This document shows positions 1 through 12,900 of a DNA stretch of 64,000 nucleotides, one piece after another. The stretch is from Scalesia atractyloides (taxonomy: Eukaryota > Streptophyta > Magnoliopsida > Asterales > Asteraceae), in the NCBI GenBank assembly GCA_947069175.1, contig CAMTDV010000030.1:95008411-95072410 (forward strand), read 5' to 3'. Below the pieces are notes generated by a model. It was given only the letters and a program-made list of their open reading frames with translations, was not told the DNA's origin and made no database searches. Made by a program: the position numbers and the translations under genes. Every line of letters starts with the position of its first letter. The first letter of the stretch is position 1.

Positions 1-307
1 GGCTGGAAGCCTCACTAGTGCTTGTTCTAGCACTACTGCAACTACTACTGCTACTGCTGCTGCGACTGTTTGTACTAGTGCTCCGCGAGGACACTAGTGA
101 ATCTTTACTACTTACACTACATGTCCTCGAAAAGGTACAACTCGTTAAACTTTTTGGTTTAATAGGGAATGTGTGGAGGAGGAGTTTGCCATTGGAGAAC
201 AAATGATCGGCTAGTTCGGAGTCTATATCGATGTCTGGTGACATCGCGGGGAATGTGAAGTTGTCGCCGGAGGAACTACTTTTGTGCCGGCGATGAGTCT
301 CCTCCAT
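1..307 (-). CDS. Ser-rich protein, N-terminal exon, runs off left edge
   Basis: An open frame runs leftwards from an ATG at 307-305 to the window edge (102 codons) without a stop. The start context is good: the minus strand reads CTCACCATGGAGG, and an AT-rich TATA-like stretch lies about 30-40 bases upstream. The peptide has an acidic/hydrophobic stretch (SPDIDIDSELADHLFSNG, about residues 23-40), a Lys/Pro patch, then a Ser/Thr-dominated tract with a run of Ser near residues 85-95. This layout recalls small plant regulators of the membrane-associated kinase regulator or DUF1645 type, but I cannot assign it to a family. The plus-strand Leu-rich reading of the same bases is the antisense shadow of the Ser run. 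Seen: open frame, start context, composition. Inferred: that it is a real gene. Confidence 0.6.
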   Translation of the reverse strand, partial: MEETHRRHKSSSSGDNFTFPAMSPDIDIDSELADHLFSNGKLLLHTFPIKPKSLTSCTFSRTCSVSSKDSLVSSRSTSTNSRSSSSSSSCSSARTSTSEASS

Positions 308-619
308 GGTGAGTTGTGAATTGGAATGAGGAGATTCACATAATATATATCATCATAAAGTTTGTGTATTGGAGGGGATGGGGCCAATTGAGCTTGTGAT
401 TTTCCTTAAAGCAAAGACCATTGGGGCCATATGTTTTGCCACATTCATAAGCTTCAACGTGGCCAACTCCTTCGATTTTATGATCAAATAAAAGATCAAA
501 TCCATCAATTCTAGAAAAATGGCATGTTTTTTATTGGATATTGATGGCTTGATGCATACCTAGTTTTGAACAATTACATATCTTTAAATTTAGGTCAAAT
601 AAATCACCGGATAAGCATA
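308..619. other. Upstream region of the left-edge gene
   Basis: AT-rich sequence with ATATATAT-like stretches at about 340-350 that could serve the minus-strand gene as a TATA region. No other coding potential seen. Confidence 0.35.
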
Positions 620-895
620 CTGGGATGCCATCAATCGAGCAAATGCATCCTCACCGCCATAACGGTCAGAGTTGGATGTATATCGAGCCACCAGTTCCAG
701 GAAAACCCGCCCGCCCGAAGGCCCACTTCCGTAAAACCCAGTTCGGCTCAGTTTTGAATTGGCGACCTCTAGAAAACTTAATTATCACCATCAATGTCCT
801 TCAAAGTGTTGCTAGTAGGAGTTGAACTTGAGACCTCGAGGAGAGAAACCAAGCGACTAACCAATAGACCAACTTATCAGGACTTTAACTTATAG
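620..895 (-). mobile_element. tRNA-related SINE-like sequence (degenerate)
   Basis: Read on the minus strand, this begins near 890 with a tRNA-like block containing TGGTTAGTCGCTTGG (box A-like). About 40 bases later comes GAGGTCTCAAGTTCAACTC (box B-like, at 822-840). Together they resemble an internal pol III promoter. The body continues GC-rich to about 620. No clear poly(A) tail or target duplication was found, so the boundaries are approximate. Confidence 0.4.
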
Positions 896-3477
896 TTTTG
901 AAAAAAAAATAAGTAATGACCTAAAGATTAATTTGAAACAATGATGAAATTTAATGTAATTAATTAATATGAAACGTAGAATGAAGGGCTCAAAGTTCTA
1001 GGTCATAGGTGATATGGGATGGGATCTTAATCAATACCTTTGTATGTTAACATGTTATTTTCATCTCATTATAATTGTACAATGTATTAAATTGACTCGA
1101 CACCCTTATACGATATCTTGACACCCTTATACGATATGATATTGCACTGAAAGTATCTATCAAAAGAGTTCGATTTGGGCAAAAGAATTGGAAAGAATTC
1201 GAATTTGTGAAGGAATTTGAGGGAATTTACAGGATTTTAATTATCTTATTCTCCAACAAAACATGTTATCCTTTTAGTTTACATTTATGGTCTAACGAAC
1301 TCCGCAAACCAAATGTAACTACTTAACATAATTTATATAATTTATAAGGGGTTACCGTTTTCTTTCGCAATTTAAATAGAATTGAGTGCGGATCACAACC
1401 ACAACGTCGATGAATGAGTTCAAGAACTAACGTTGACATCAAAAGCATGGTTTAATTATGAAAAAGGAGAAAATAGGCTTGTAAGTCAGTTGGGTTATTG
1501 ATTGATTAGCATATAATGTCATGCTATTAAATCATCAACGTCACAAAGTACCTAAAGTAAAAGACATAGGCTTCTAATTAAATTCACATAAAGCAAAAAG
1601 GGGACAAAAGATTAGTACAAAAGGATAATACAACTTGGATGGATGACCACATTTTAATGGGCTCTTTTGGGCTCCCACAAGACCATGTAATGATGGATTC
1701 AACTTAACTTTTTGAAATTGCCACCTTGAAAATAATACACAATCATTTAAAATTTTTTCTAACCAGGGGTCACGTCTGTCGATATCAATGTGCTAGAATT
1801 TATATATTACAAAAGATATATAAGAAAACCCACAAATATATTTGTGTTGTGTTCAAAACATCTATGTAATTAGTTTTGTTACTTCTTAGTAGGAAATTTA
1901 TGATAAGATAAGATGAATATAACGTTGAAAAAAAATCAGAATTTAGGTTATTATATTTAACTTGTGTTGTAGACGTATCATATTTGGGTTGATCAGTGTT
2001 ATTAAATGGGTCATCCTTGGTTTGACATGTTTCAACCATTTAAATAAATTAGTAGACCCATCAACCCGTTTAATTAAACAAGTAGATCCGCTAACTCGTT
2101 TATGACCATTTTTACTCATTTTCACAACCCGCCAACTCAGCTTACATGTTTACAACGTAATTACTATTCGTCAACCAGATTGACATGTTTAGATATTGGG
2201 TTACCAAAGTTTAAGTATGTGCAAGTTAGGGTTAATGTTTTTATACACAAATAAAAATGCAAATGCATGTTCAGGTTCTCAACCAGTCAACATGTAACCC
2301 ATCAACCCGACATTATTGACAACCATACTTGTTTTATTTCATCTTCACCGTATACTTACAATGTATAATGTTATACTATATATACTATATTATACAAAGG
2401 TATTTAATGCATGTTTGATAAGCATATCTAATAGAAGAAATAAGCAACAAGTCGGAACTTATATAACTTATATAAATTATCAACAAACAAATGGTTAAGA
2501 TTCTTGTAAGTTTTCTAGTAGAATGCCTTCTAGGAAAGGTGTTACACAAATTTACTAGGAAGATTCGAAAATAAAAATAATATAAAATTAGTAAAATTAG
2601 TACTTGCAAAGGTTGATTTTGATTGGGCAATTAATGAAGAACTTTTGCATTTAGGGGTTGGTTTGTTGTGGAAGACATTTGGGACCCATTGTTGGAAATG
2701 GATTGGTGCATTGCTGGAATTATAGATGGTGACCCAAAGAAATAAAAAGTTGGACAAAAGTAATTTTAATAAAATTCCAATTGTTGTCTAGTAATGTTAA
2801 AGACAAAGACGAGGAATAGAAAGGATGATAAGGTGGTTTATTATTGTAAATTGATATCAACGCAACAAAAGTGTCACTTTTGGAATAGTCAAAGGACCAT
2901 TTTTAAAGTTTCATTTTATATCATCAAAGATATATGTGACTATGTGATATATGGATTTTAATATTTGATATATGTCTATTTTTTACAAAATATTATTTTC
3001 TTTTGTTTCTTTATAAATAGGTCACTTTCGATCATGTTGTTCTTACCAAGGGGCTAAATAATGTTAAAGAGCTTTTCCAATGTGAAAAAATATAACGTGT
3101 TCCTTTTTTTTTACTTTTTAAACTTTTTTTTCTAATTTATAATTAAGTATTTATTTCTGTACGATTACCACATCTATTAATTAAGTATGTTTTCTGTACG
3201 ATTAACACATCTATATTTAACAAAAGTTATCTAACTTTCTTTAATATTGTGTCTTAGAAGGTTTTATGCATTTTGGATGACTTTCAACTCGTTTTCTTTT
3301 TAGTTGAACTTATAGCCTAAGTCATTTAACCATTATATATAGATGAAAAATAAACATATCACTTCATATTAAAGGTAGTTTACTACCATCAGTACTAGTA
3401 CATCTTGTCATGGTTGTTTCTTTGATTTCTTTAGCCAAGTTATATAGTATATGGATTACCATACTATATTATTTTGT
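896..3477. other. AT-rich intergenic DNA, no gene recognised
   Basis: No open frame here resembles a known protein. An 18-base word (GACACCCTTATACGATAT) is repeated in tandem with a 21-base period at 1099-1138. Around 1970-2310 there are scattered degenerate copies of words such as AACCCG and GACATGTTT, which look like an eroded repeat. The short open frames are chance frames in AT-rich DNA. Confidence 0.5.
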
Positions 3478-3600
3478 ACCGGAGCCGAGGTCTTAATAGG
3501 AACATGCCTCTTTATTCTCTGGTATAGAGAAAATGTTTGTCATTATCCCACCATCCTTAGACTCTACAACTAGGTAACTAGCTCTGCTACGAGTGAAATT
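3478..3600 (+). repeat. Possible eroded SINE 3' domain
   Basis: The order of words (GCCGAGGTCTTAATAGGAAC, then GCCTCTTTATTCTC, then TATCCCACC) is reminiscent of the conserved 3' domain of widespread plant SINEs: a GCCGAGGGTCT-type start, a CCTCTCTACC-type middle and a CTACCCTCC-type end. This is a by-eye resemblance only. No box A, box B or tail was found with it. Confidence 0.3.
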
Positions 3601-4108
3601 TTAGGGGAAAATTGTTTGTATGCTTCGTCCATCTATTGTTATTTGAAGATTTTTCTATAGTCTTACGGCCTTTTGATTTTATTAGATTTGTTATCGATAT
3701 GGTTATGAAATCTTGTTTTTTTTTTCTATTGTTTTATCGTATACGAATCTTATATGATTTTAGAATTGTGTGATCCTTTGTTTGATTATAGATTTTGTTA
3801 TGGATACGTGTTATGCGGTCTTATTCGTTTGGAAGTGGATTTGAAGTTCACTTTCATGTAAAAAGTTTGGTTTGTTCGTTATAAAGATTTATATTTTTAT
3901 CTGATTATATAAACATCTGAATATTATTTTTAACCGTTGTTGGTAGGTGTACAAATGCCTACTCGGGTTAGATTTTTTTTTCTAAAAATGAGACAACAGT
4001 GATTTGTTGTGTTTAGTTTAAGTGTTGATTTTTTTTTCTTTTGTAACATATGGATGAAAGTGATGTCCAGCCTCAAGATCTAATCAGGGCTATTTATTTA
4101 CTTCATAT
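3601..4108. other. T-rich flank, nothing recognised
   Basis: T-rich DNA with several poly(T) tracts. I see no gene, repeat or element end until the target duplication of the LTR element at 4109. Confidence 0.4.
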
Positions 4109-4113
4109 CATAC

Positions 4114-7100
4114 TGTAAGCCCCAAAACTCGAATAATTATATTTCGATATATGTTTACATGTGATATAACATGAAGTAAATTAACTATATTCTTTGAAGT
4201 AACTAAGTCACTTAAGTTAGCTAACTTATAAAGTTCAATAACTATGGATGAAATCTTGTGGCTAAATAAAAATAACAAACTTTAGGGGCTAAAAGGAGTT
4301 AAATTGAAAGTCTATTAATTAAAAGATGGGAAAATGGAAGAGCCCATTTTTGGGAGTAGCATGTGTCGACACACACACTATGTGTGTGTGTTCTTGTGTG
4401 AATCAAGAAAGAAGATAAGAGAAGGAATTCGAAATCATGCATGGCCAATCTATGAGTTTTGAAGTCTTTATCATCTCCTAAGCATTAAGAAGGTACCTAA
4501 ATCATCTCTTGAATCTTTTGGATGAAGTTCTTTGGGGGTTTTGAGGAAATTTCCCTAAATTGGGTGAATTGAAAGAATGGGTTGGTTGAATTTGGATTTA
4601 GATGCACTTGAGTTAGTGCTAGTAATGTTTTAATCATCTCAATTAGGGGTTATAATGAAAGAACCCATGTTTAAAAATTTGGGGTTTTCGATGATTTATG
4701 GTTTAATATGAATGAGTTGAATGAACTAGAGATTTTTGCTATGTCGATGTTTATGTGAGAATGATTCTTATTGATTAGTAAGAAGACTTGATGATTTATG
4801 TTAAGGACTAGGAGGATTAGGCATTATTACTTGTACATTGTGCCTTAAATAGTGTACGCACGCCAAGTGTTTAACGAAATGCCTAAATGACAATATTATG
4901 TGAACATGTATGCTAATAATAGATGAACATGTGTAGAATGTAACAATGACATATTTGATGATAGTTGAACATGAGAAATGCATTATAGAAAGATTTCATG
5001 AGAAGGTGTAGTGGATGGTATGATTTGGGTGGGAATATGCATTAGGAACTTGTACTCTATGTTTGAAGGGTGAGGTGCACACCATGTGTTGGACCAATTG
5101 CTTATTTGTAATATGGAAATGAATGTTCACTAAGTATATAACACATGAAACTATTAGTGAATGATGATGTTATTATTTTGTTGGATTGACTAACCTTATG
5201 TGCGGTTGTCAAGTGTAAGGTAATAAAAGCAATTAGCATGTGTAAGATCAATTATGTGTATGTATGTAGGTAACTACGAGATAATAAGGTTGTATGTACT
5301 TTACGACATGGGTGCGAAGTGTTTATGGTACCATTAGCTTGACCGACTACATAGATATGGAAATATGTCCTAAGTTGGTAATTTGCATATTTGATCGTTG
5401 ACTTTTTAGAAAAGTCAATGAGTAAGATAATAACATGATTAGAAATCCTATTATGATTGTAAGACTAGAAGGAATAAATGGTGCTTGATGGATCCTTATA
5501 TTTTATATTTGACGATATGTTAAATTATGTGAATTTGGAATGATGTATTGCTGAATCTATGTCTTGTGCTTGCTACAAATGATTATTGAAAGTGAAATGC
5601 GAAATATGAATTTGATATGATCGTTAATATGTACAATCATGTATGCTAACGAGAATGTGATACGATGACATGAAAGTATAGGGATCATGTCGAGATGGAT
5701 GGAAGCATGGGAGGCTAACGGGTCAAAAGGAGGCAAGTAACGGACGCTTAAGGTAAGTGAATCCCGAACTCACTACTTATTAGTTAAATGAAGATATGTA
5801 TGTTTGGAACAATCGAATTAAGGAGGAACGTTTAGAAAGTTGGAAATGTTAAGGTAAGATTTGTTGTAATGGTTAGTTTGTTTTCGAACCGGTAACAACC
5901 TCAATATAGGGGTAAACGGGTCATCACTTTTAGTAGAAAGATTTTAGACGAAGGATATGGAGTTGGGTATATGAAAGTGTATGGAATATTTATTGGGAGT
6001 TAGATAAGGTTATATAACGACTCGGAACTCCCGGGACACATGTCTAGCGAAAAGAAAGGAGCAAAAACGAAGATCAACGTCTGCGATGCAGAAGTCGTGT
6101 CGCCGACAGGGCACCCCTGCGTCGCCGACGCGATGCCTGTCCCAACGCATTAACTTTCCGCCAACGCTCCTTTTTCTCCTACGTGGAAACCCAAGTCGCG
6201 TCGCCGACGCGGGTTTAGCCTGTCGCCGACGCCATGTCTGATTCTGAATTTCGACTTCTTCGTTTCGCATGTCAGTATGATCCTGGTTCTACCCCGGCAC
6301 TCTGTAAGGTGCCCACGAGGCTCTTTGAATTCGGTTAGACCCGTTTAACTCGTGTCTATGCAAAAGTATAACTTAAATAAGAATAAACACCGGATTTAAA
6401 TACGCATCAAGGTGCGGGTAAGGCTGGGAATAATAGGCGAGTATTTGCGGGATTCGAATAATGATTTTAGGCTAGTATGCGCGGATTATTTATAATCATG
6501 TGATGAAAACCTGAATGGACAATATGTTAGAACGTGTTATACGCGTGAGAGGACAGAACTTGTTTAAAGATATGGTTACAGTCGGATAGTTTTATGCATG
6601 AATAAATATGATATATTGAATGAGAATAACTTATCAGACTTATATGTGAGTATGTATATCGGAATTTATAGTAGTTGTAAGTATTATGAATTTGTAAGTG
6701 TGATGCATGTAGGGGAGCGTAAGTACATATATGAATTAATCTAAAGCATGTACACGTGATCGTAGCCCAATGAATGTAAACAAATGCTAGATGTTCATGT
6801 GAAGATGTGGTATATCAATATGTTGAATTTATGGGTTGCTAATTGGGTTACTATTGAGTATGAAATGGAAGTGCAGGTATGAAGATGATCGGTCTCTCGA
6901 AGAATCGATACCGGGTTATTGTGATTGAGAGTTTGAAGGAAAATTGAGTGAAGGAGCCTATGTAGTAGAATGCGTTATGGTTATCTAAACATATGTATTA
7001 TCTTACATTCGACTGTCACCACTTATTAATGGTTGTTTATAAACGGTGACTACAGGGTTCACGGATCATCATCATCATTATGAAGATCAATTGGGTGAAG

Positions 7101-7209
7101 ATGGAGTCAAAGAACAAGGATTGTACGGGAAAGGTGGTCACATAATTTATATTTTATGATTTATATTTCCGCTGCGTCGTTTTGGGTAAAAACGTGTTAG
7201 GTTGTTTCA
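4114..7209 (+). repeat. 5' LTR (3096 bp)
   Basis: Starts TGTAAGCCCC and ends GGTTGTTTCA. It matches 9914-13028 along its whole length with small indels. It contains a (TG)n-like patch near 4370-4395 and a short GC-rich island at about 6060-6260 in an otherwise AT-rich sequence. The minus-strand open frame over that island (6010-6270) recurs at the same place in the other LTR (11832-12092), so it belongs to the repeat and is not a host gene. Confidence 0.92.
6099..6230 (+). promoter_or_regulatory. Cluster of four GTCGCCGAC motifs in the 5' LTR
   Basis: GTCGCCGAC occurs at 6099-6107, 6121-6129, 6200-6208 and 6222-6230. Each contains GCCGAC, which fits the DRE/CRT core (A/G)CCGAC bound by DREB/CBF factors. 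Some lie inside the near-palindrome GCGTCGCCGACGC. Motif presence is seen directly; regulatory activity is inference. Confidence 0.4.
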
Positions 7210-7212
7210 AGT

Positions 7213-7223
7213 TGGTATCAGAG
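7213..7223 (+). other. Primer-binding site (initiator-Met tRNA)
   Basis: TGGTATCAGAG begins three bases after the 5' LTR. It matches the usual plant LTR-element site complementary to the 3' end of initiator-Met tRNA. The canonical site continues with C; here the next base is A. Confidence 0.85.
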
Positions 7224-7827
7224 ACCTGGTTGGAGAGAAATTAAGTACGCGAAGGTAAGTACTTGAACTCAAACCCATGTGCTCTAGTGACAAAGAACCC
7301 GTACAATCCAAGACCCGATCAAGATAAAAAAGTAGAATTGAATGTAAGTATGTACTTATGTATTCATATAAAGAAACTAACTGTATTGTATATGCAAGGT
7401 AAGCTTAAGTATTTGAGGAGGATGATCCGAGTATGCGGTATAGGATGAATGCCAAAGCATGTAATTAGGAAGATGGACCCCAGGTATACAATATTACTAT
7501 ATATGGGTATTGGTGTTAATATATCCTCAGGAAGGGTAAATGTTAAACGAAAGACAGTGATATTGTCTTGGTAAAGTTTAAAGATGTTGCACGAACTGAA
7601 ATCCAATTCCTCGGACATAAGGTGATGATTACATGAAGGCACGAAAACTAGTATGTGGATTGCGCGCCTGGCCAGCACGCAAGAAGCATATGACATTCGT
7701 GAGACCATGATAATCATCGCAGGTATGTCTGGTAGAATTGGGTAGCAGGTGGTCATGTGGGTGAAAGGAGTTGAGAGGCTCTCAAAAATTGAGAGTACTC
7801 CATAAGAAAGAAAATCATGAATGAAAA

Positions 7828-8182
7828 GTTTGAATCCGTAGTTCATGTACGGGTCAAACTTGTAAGAATGAAAGACATGAAAAAAAAAAAGATATGAAAA
7901 GTAAGAATGAAATGTTTGAATCCGTAAGTAAATACGGATCAAACATAAAAGAATGAAAAATAAAAAGGAAAGGTTTGAATCCATAAATGGAATTCAAACA
8001 TCAAAGAATGCAAAGCGTGAGTGAAAGATTGAAATCCGTAGGCAAATACGGATCAAGTCGTAAGAAATAAAAAAATAACAATAAAGAAAAGATAATATCC
8101 GTAGGCAAATACGGATCTAATACATAAGAATAATATGTAAGAATGAGAAGACTGGAATCCTTAAGTAAGTATGAATAAAACA
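7828..8182 (+). repeat. Degenerate tandem array of short hairpins inside the LARD
   Basis: Six units spaced about 54-86 bases apart start near 7828, 7914, 7973, 8027, 8091 and 8151. Each has a GTTTGAATCCGTA-like left part and a TACGGATCAAAC-like right part. These are inverted relative to each other, with A-rich linkers containing AAGAATGAAA. Each unit could fold into a short stem. The 206-residue minus-strand open frame over this region arises from the array's base composition and has no recognisable domain. Confidence 0.7.
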
Positions 8183-9913
8183 CGTGCGAGATAGATTGTG
8201 GATAATTAATAAAACATAGATAAGAATGTATTTATAGTTTGTCTTCCTGATGGGTCAACGAGGTTAGGTGACTAATTTGAAGGCAAGTAATAGTAAAATA
8301 GCATGAAGGGTTTGATGCATAAAGTAAGTATAACCCTTGGAAAATTTATTATGGTATTAAAAAATTAGTTAAAGGAAAGAAATAGCGAATGAACTACATG
8401 TTACCCATGTTAACAAATGACCCATGAGAGTCAAAATGAATGATGGGCTAGGACCTGGATGAATGACTTAAGTAGTTACAAGGAAGAAAGAATTACATAT
8501 GAAATGCTAAAACAATGTTCTGAAAGTATGCTTGAATGGAAAAGAAGTACAAACGCGTACTTCAATACATGTACAATAAATAAAAGTGCCAGTTTGACCT
8601 TGAAAAGTCAAACAGCAAAAAGTTGGCGAAATAATTAACAAAACGGAAGAATTGTATGTAAGAAATGGTATGTGTGATATGTTATAGCATACATGTAAGA
8701 AATTTGTAAAAGATTTGTAGGTGCTTAAACACCGAGTAGAATAAATATTTGAAAAGAATGTATCAATGGCAAGTACCGTTAAGAAATGCTAACTTTGATG
8801 TTGGGCTTGTTGGCCATGTTCATCTGAACAAGACATTGTTGAAAAGATGCGCATAGGCAGAAGCTCAATAAATGAATGGATTAGATCAATCCGGGTATTG
8901 CATGAACTCATGAGGAATCGGGCCGATTCGGATCACAACCATCGGTTATGCAATGAAATCAAGGTTAATAAAATGTTTATTTCGCAATTTTGAATAAGAA
9001 TTGTTATATTGAATGTTTAGCTTTAATGGTATTATAAGAAGGAAATTATGTCGTTAAAAGGACAGTTTCAAAATCTTTGAGTAAAAGTTTAGGGTATTGG
9101 TTAAACGCTCGTACGAAGCACTCACGCAACATACTTGCTTAGTCAGGAAAAAATAGTGCGTGAAAGGATCTAGTAGTAAAATGAAATGAATGAGATGATT
9201 TGAGGCCAACTTAAAGTATGCATGGTATAAGTAACAATAGTAACCGTGAGATGATGCTTAATCTTCGTGTCAAGTATGAATAAGTAAGTATATATAAAAA
9301 AAGGGTTTCGTTGTAATATTAATAGGCCTCTGAATGTTTATAGTATGCGTATGATAATATGATGACCCTCGTATCAGCATGAAGGTAATTAGAACTAACA
9401 TTAGTAATGGGATGTTGAGGATGGCTCATAAATGAACCAAAATGAAAGATCATATATGATGTATAAGTAGAATGAAATAAATCGATTTATTTCGATTAGT
9501 AAATATATGAATGTAATACGCTTAATTTGAAAGTTAGGAACGAGCCGTAATAAACTGGAGTAAATTCAATGAATGCATAGCTAGAGATGATGTGTGCCAG
9601 GAACTAGCATTATAAAGTGAAAGTGACACTAATAAGAGCTCTGGATCAGATTATGACTCTTATGTGATTGTGAACGTAATTTACTAATTTAAGAAGGTAG
9701 GGACAATGCGTACACTCAAGTTTATGCGTGAATAAAACCTTTTGCCAAGATATATACTTATGATGGTAAGTGAATACTACCTTTAAATAAGTTACAAGTG
9801 TTATCGTGTTGTAGTGAACATCACGAATTAACAAATGAAAAGTAAGAGTAGATTTGGTCTAGTAGGGATAAGAAAGGTTTCGGGGACGAAACCTCCTTTA
9901 AAGTGGGTAGACT

Positions 9914-12900
9914 TGTAACGCCCAAAAAACTCGAATAATTATATTTCGATATATGTTTACATGTGATATAACATGAAGTAAATTAACTATATTCTTTGAA
10001 GTAACTAAGCCACTTAAGTTAGCTAACTTATAAAGTTCAATAACTATGGATGAAATATTGTGGCTAAATAAGAATAACAAACAAACTTTAGGGGCTAAAA
10101 CGAGTTAAATTGAAAGTCTATTAATTAAAAGATGTGAAAATGGAAGAGCCCATTTTTGGGCAGTAGCATGTGTCGACACACACACTATGTGTGTGTGTGT
10201 GTTCTTGTGTGAATCAAGAAAGAAGATAAGAGAAGGAATTCGAAATCATGCATGGCCAATCTATGAGTTTTGAAGTGTTCATAATCTCCTAAGCATTAAG
10301 AAGGTACCCAAATCATCTCTTTAATCTTTTGGATGAAGTTCTTGGTGGGTTTTGAGGAAATTTCCCTAAATTGGGTGAATTGAAAGAATGGGTTGGTTGA
10401 ATTTGGGTTTAGATGCACTTAAGTTAGTGCTAGTAATGTTTTAATCATCTCAATTAGAGGTTATAATGAAAGAACCCATGTTTAAAATTTAGGGTTTTTT
10501 GATGATTTATGGTTTAATATGAATGAGTTGAATGAACTAGAGATTTTTGCTATGTTGATGTTTATGTGAGAATGATTCTTATTGATTAGTAAGAAGACTT
10601 GATGATTTATGTTAAGGAATAGGAGGATTAGGCATTATTATTTGTATATTGTACCTTAAATAGTGTACACACGCCAAGTGTTTGATGAAATGCCTAAATG
10701 ACAATATTATGTGAACATGTATGCTAATAATAGATGAACATGTGTAGAATGTAACAATGACATATTTGATGATAGTTGAACACGAGAAATGCATTATAGA
10801 AGGATTTCATGAGAAGGTGTAGTGGATGGTATGATTTGGGTGGGAATATGCATTAGGAACTTGTACTCTATGTTTGAAGGGTGAGGTGCACACCATGTGT
10901 TGGACCAATTGCTTATTGGTAATATGGAAATGAATGTTCACTAAGTATATAACACATGAAATTATTAGTGAATGATGATGTTATTATTTTGTTGGATTGA
11001 CTAACCTTATGTGCGGTTGTCAAGTGTAAGGTAATAACAGCAATTAGCATGTGTAAGATCGATTATGTGTATGTATGTAGGTAACTACGAGATTATAGGG
11101 TTGTATGTACTTTACGACATGGGTGCGAAGTGTTTATGGTACCATTAGCTTTACCGACTACATAGATATGGAAATATGTCCTAAGTTGGTAATTTGCATA
11201 TTTGATTGTTGACTTTTTAGAAAAGTCAACGAGTAAGAGAATTACATGATTAGAAATCCTATTATGATTGTAAGACTAGAAGGAATAAATGGTGCTTGAT
11301 GGATCCTTATATATTATATTTGATGATATGTTAATTATGTGAATTTGGAATGATGTATTGTTGAATCTATGTTTTGTGCTTGCTACAAATGATTATTGAA
11401 AGTGAAATGCGAAATATGAATTTGATATGATCGTTAATATGCACAATCATGTATGCTAACGAGAATGTGGAAACGATGACATGAAAGTATAGGGATCATG
11501 TTGAGATGGATGGAAGCATGGAGGCTAACGGGTCAAAAGGAGGCAAGTAACGGACGCGAATACGGACGCTTAAGGTAAGTGAATCCTGAACTCACTTCTT
11601 ATTAGTTAAATGAAGATATGTATGTTTGGAACAATCGAATTAAGGAGGAACGTTCAGAAAGTTGGAAATGTTAAGGTAAGATTTGTTGTAATGGTTAGTT
11701 TGTTTTCGAACCGGTAACAACCTCAATATAGGGGTAAACGGGTCATAACTTTTAGTAGAAAGATTTTAGACGAAGGATACGGAGTTGGGTATATGAAAGT
11801 GTATGGAATATTTATTGGGAGTTAGATAAGGTTATATAACGACTCGGAACTCCCGGGACACATGTCTAGCGAAAAGAAAGGGGCAAAAACGAAGATCAGC
11901 GTCTGCGATGCAGAAGTCGCGTCGCCGACAGGGCACCCCTGCGTCGCCGACGCGATGCCTGTCCCAACGCATTAACTTTCCGCCAACGCTCCTTTTTCTC
12001 CTACGTGGAAACCCAAGTCGCGTCGCCGACGCGGATTTAGCCTGTCGCCAACGCCATGTCTGATTCTGAATTTCGGCTTCTTCGTTTCGCATGTCAGTAT
12101 GATCCTGGTTCTACCCCGGCACTCTGTAAGGTGCCCACGAGGCTCTTTGAATTCGGTTAGACCCGTTTAACTCGTGTCTATGTAAAAGTATAACTTAAAT
12201 AAGAATAAACACCGGATTTAAATACGCATGAAGGTGCGGGTAAGGATGGGAATAATAGGCGAGTATGTGCGGGATTCGAATAATGATTTTAGGCTAGTAT
12301 GCGCGGATTATTTATAATCATGTGATGAAAACCTGAATGGACAATATGTTAGAATGTGTTATACGCGTGAGAGGACAGAACTTGTTTAAAGATATGGTTA
12401 TAGTCGGATAGTTTTATGCATGAATAAATATGATATATTGAATGAGAATAACTGATCAGACTTATGTGTGAGTATGTATATTGTTTATAGTAGTTGTAAG
12501 TATTATGAATTTGTAAGTGTGATGCATGTAGGGGAGCGTAAGTACATATATGAATTAATCTAAAGCATGTACACATGATCGTAGCCCAATGAATGTAAAC
12601 AAATGCTAGATGTTCATGTGAAGATGTGGTATACCAATATGTTGAATTTATGGGTTGCTAATTGGGTTACTATTGAGTATGAAATGGAAATGCAGGTATG
12701 AAGATGATCGGTCTCTTGAAGAATCGATACCGGGTTATTGTGATTGAGAGTTGGAAGGATAATTGAGTGAAGGAGCCTATGAAGTAGAATGCGTTATGGT
12801 TATCTAAACATATGTATTATCTGACATTCGACTGTCACCACTTATTAATGGTTGTTTATAAACGGTGACTACAGGTTTCACGGATCATCATCATCATTAT

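Noticed and set aside
6010..6270. 86-residue Arg-rich minus-strand frame, repeated at 11832-12092
   Set aside because: It repeats because it is in both LTRs. It follows the GTCGCCGAC island and has no recognisable domain. The two copies differ by missense changes, not mainly silent ones.
7364..7984. 206-residue minus-strand open frame
   Set aside because: Lies in the non-coding interior of the LARD and partly across its hairpin array; Phe/Leu/Ile/Ser-rich low complexity with no domain.
7828..8182. CRISPR-like regularly spaced repeats
   Set aside because: Units are degenerate with variable spacing inside a plant retroelement; nothing else suggests a prokaryotic locus.
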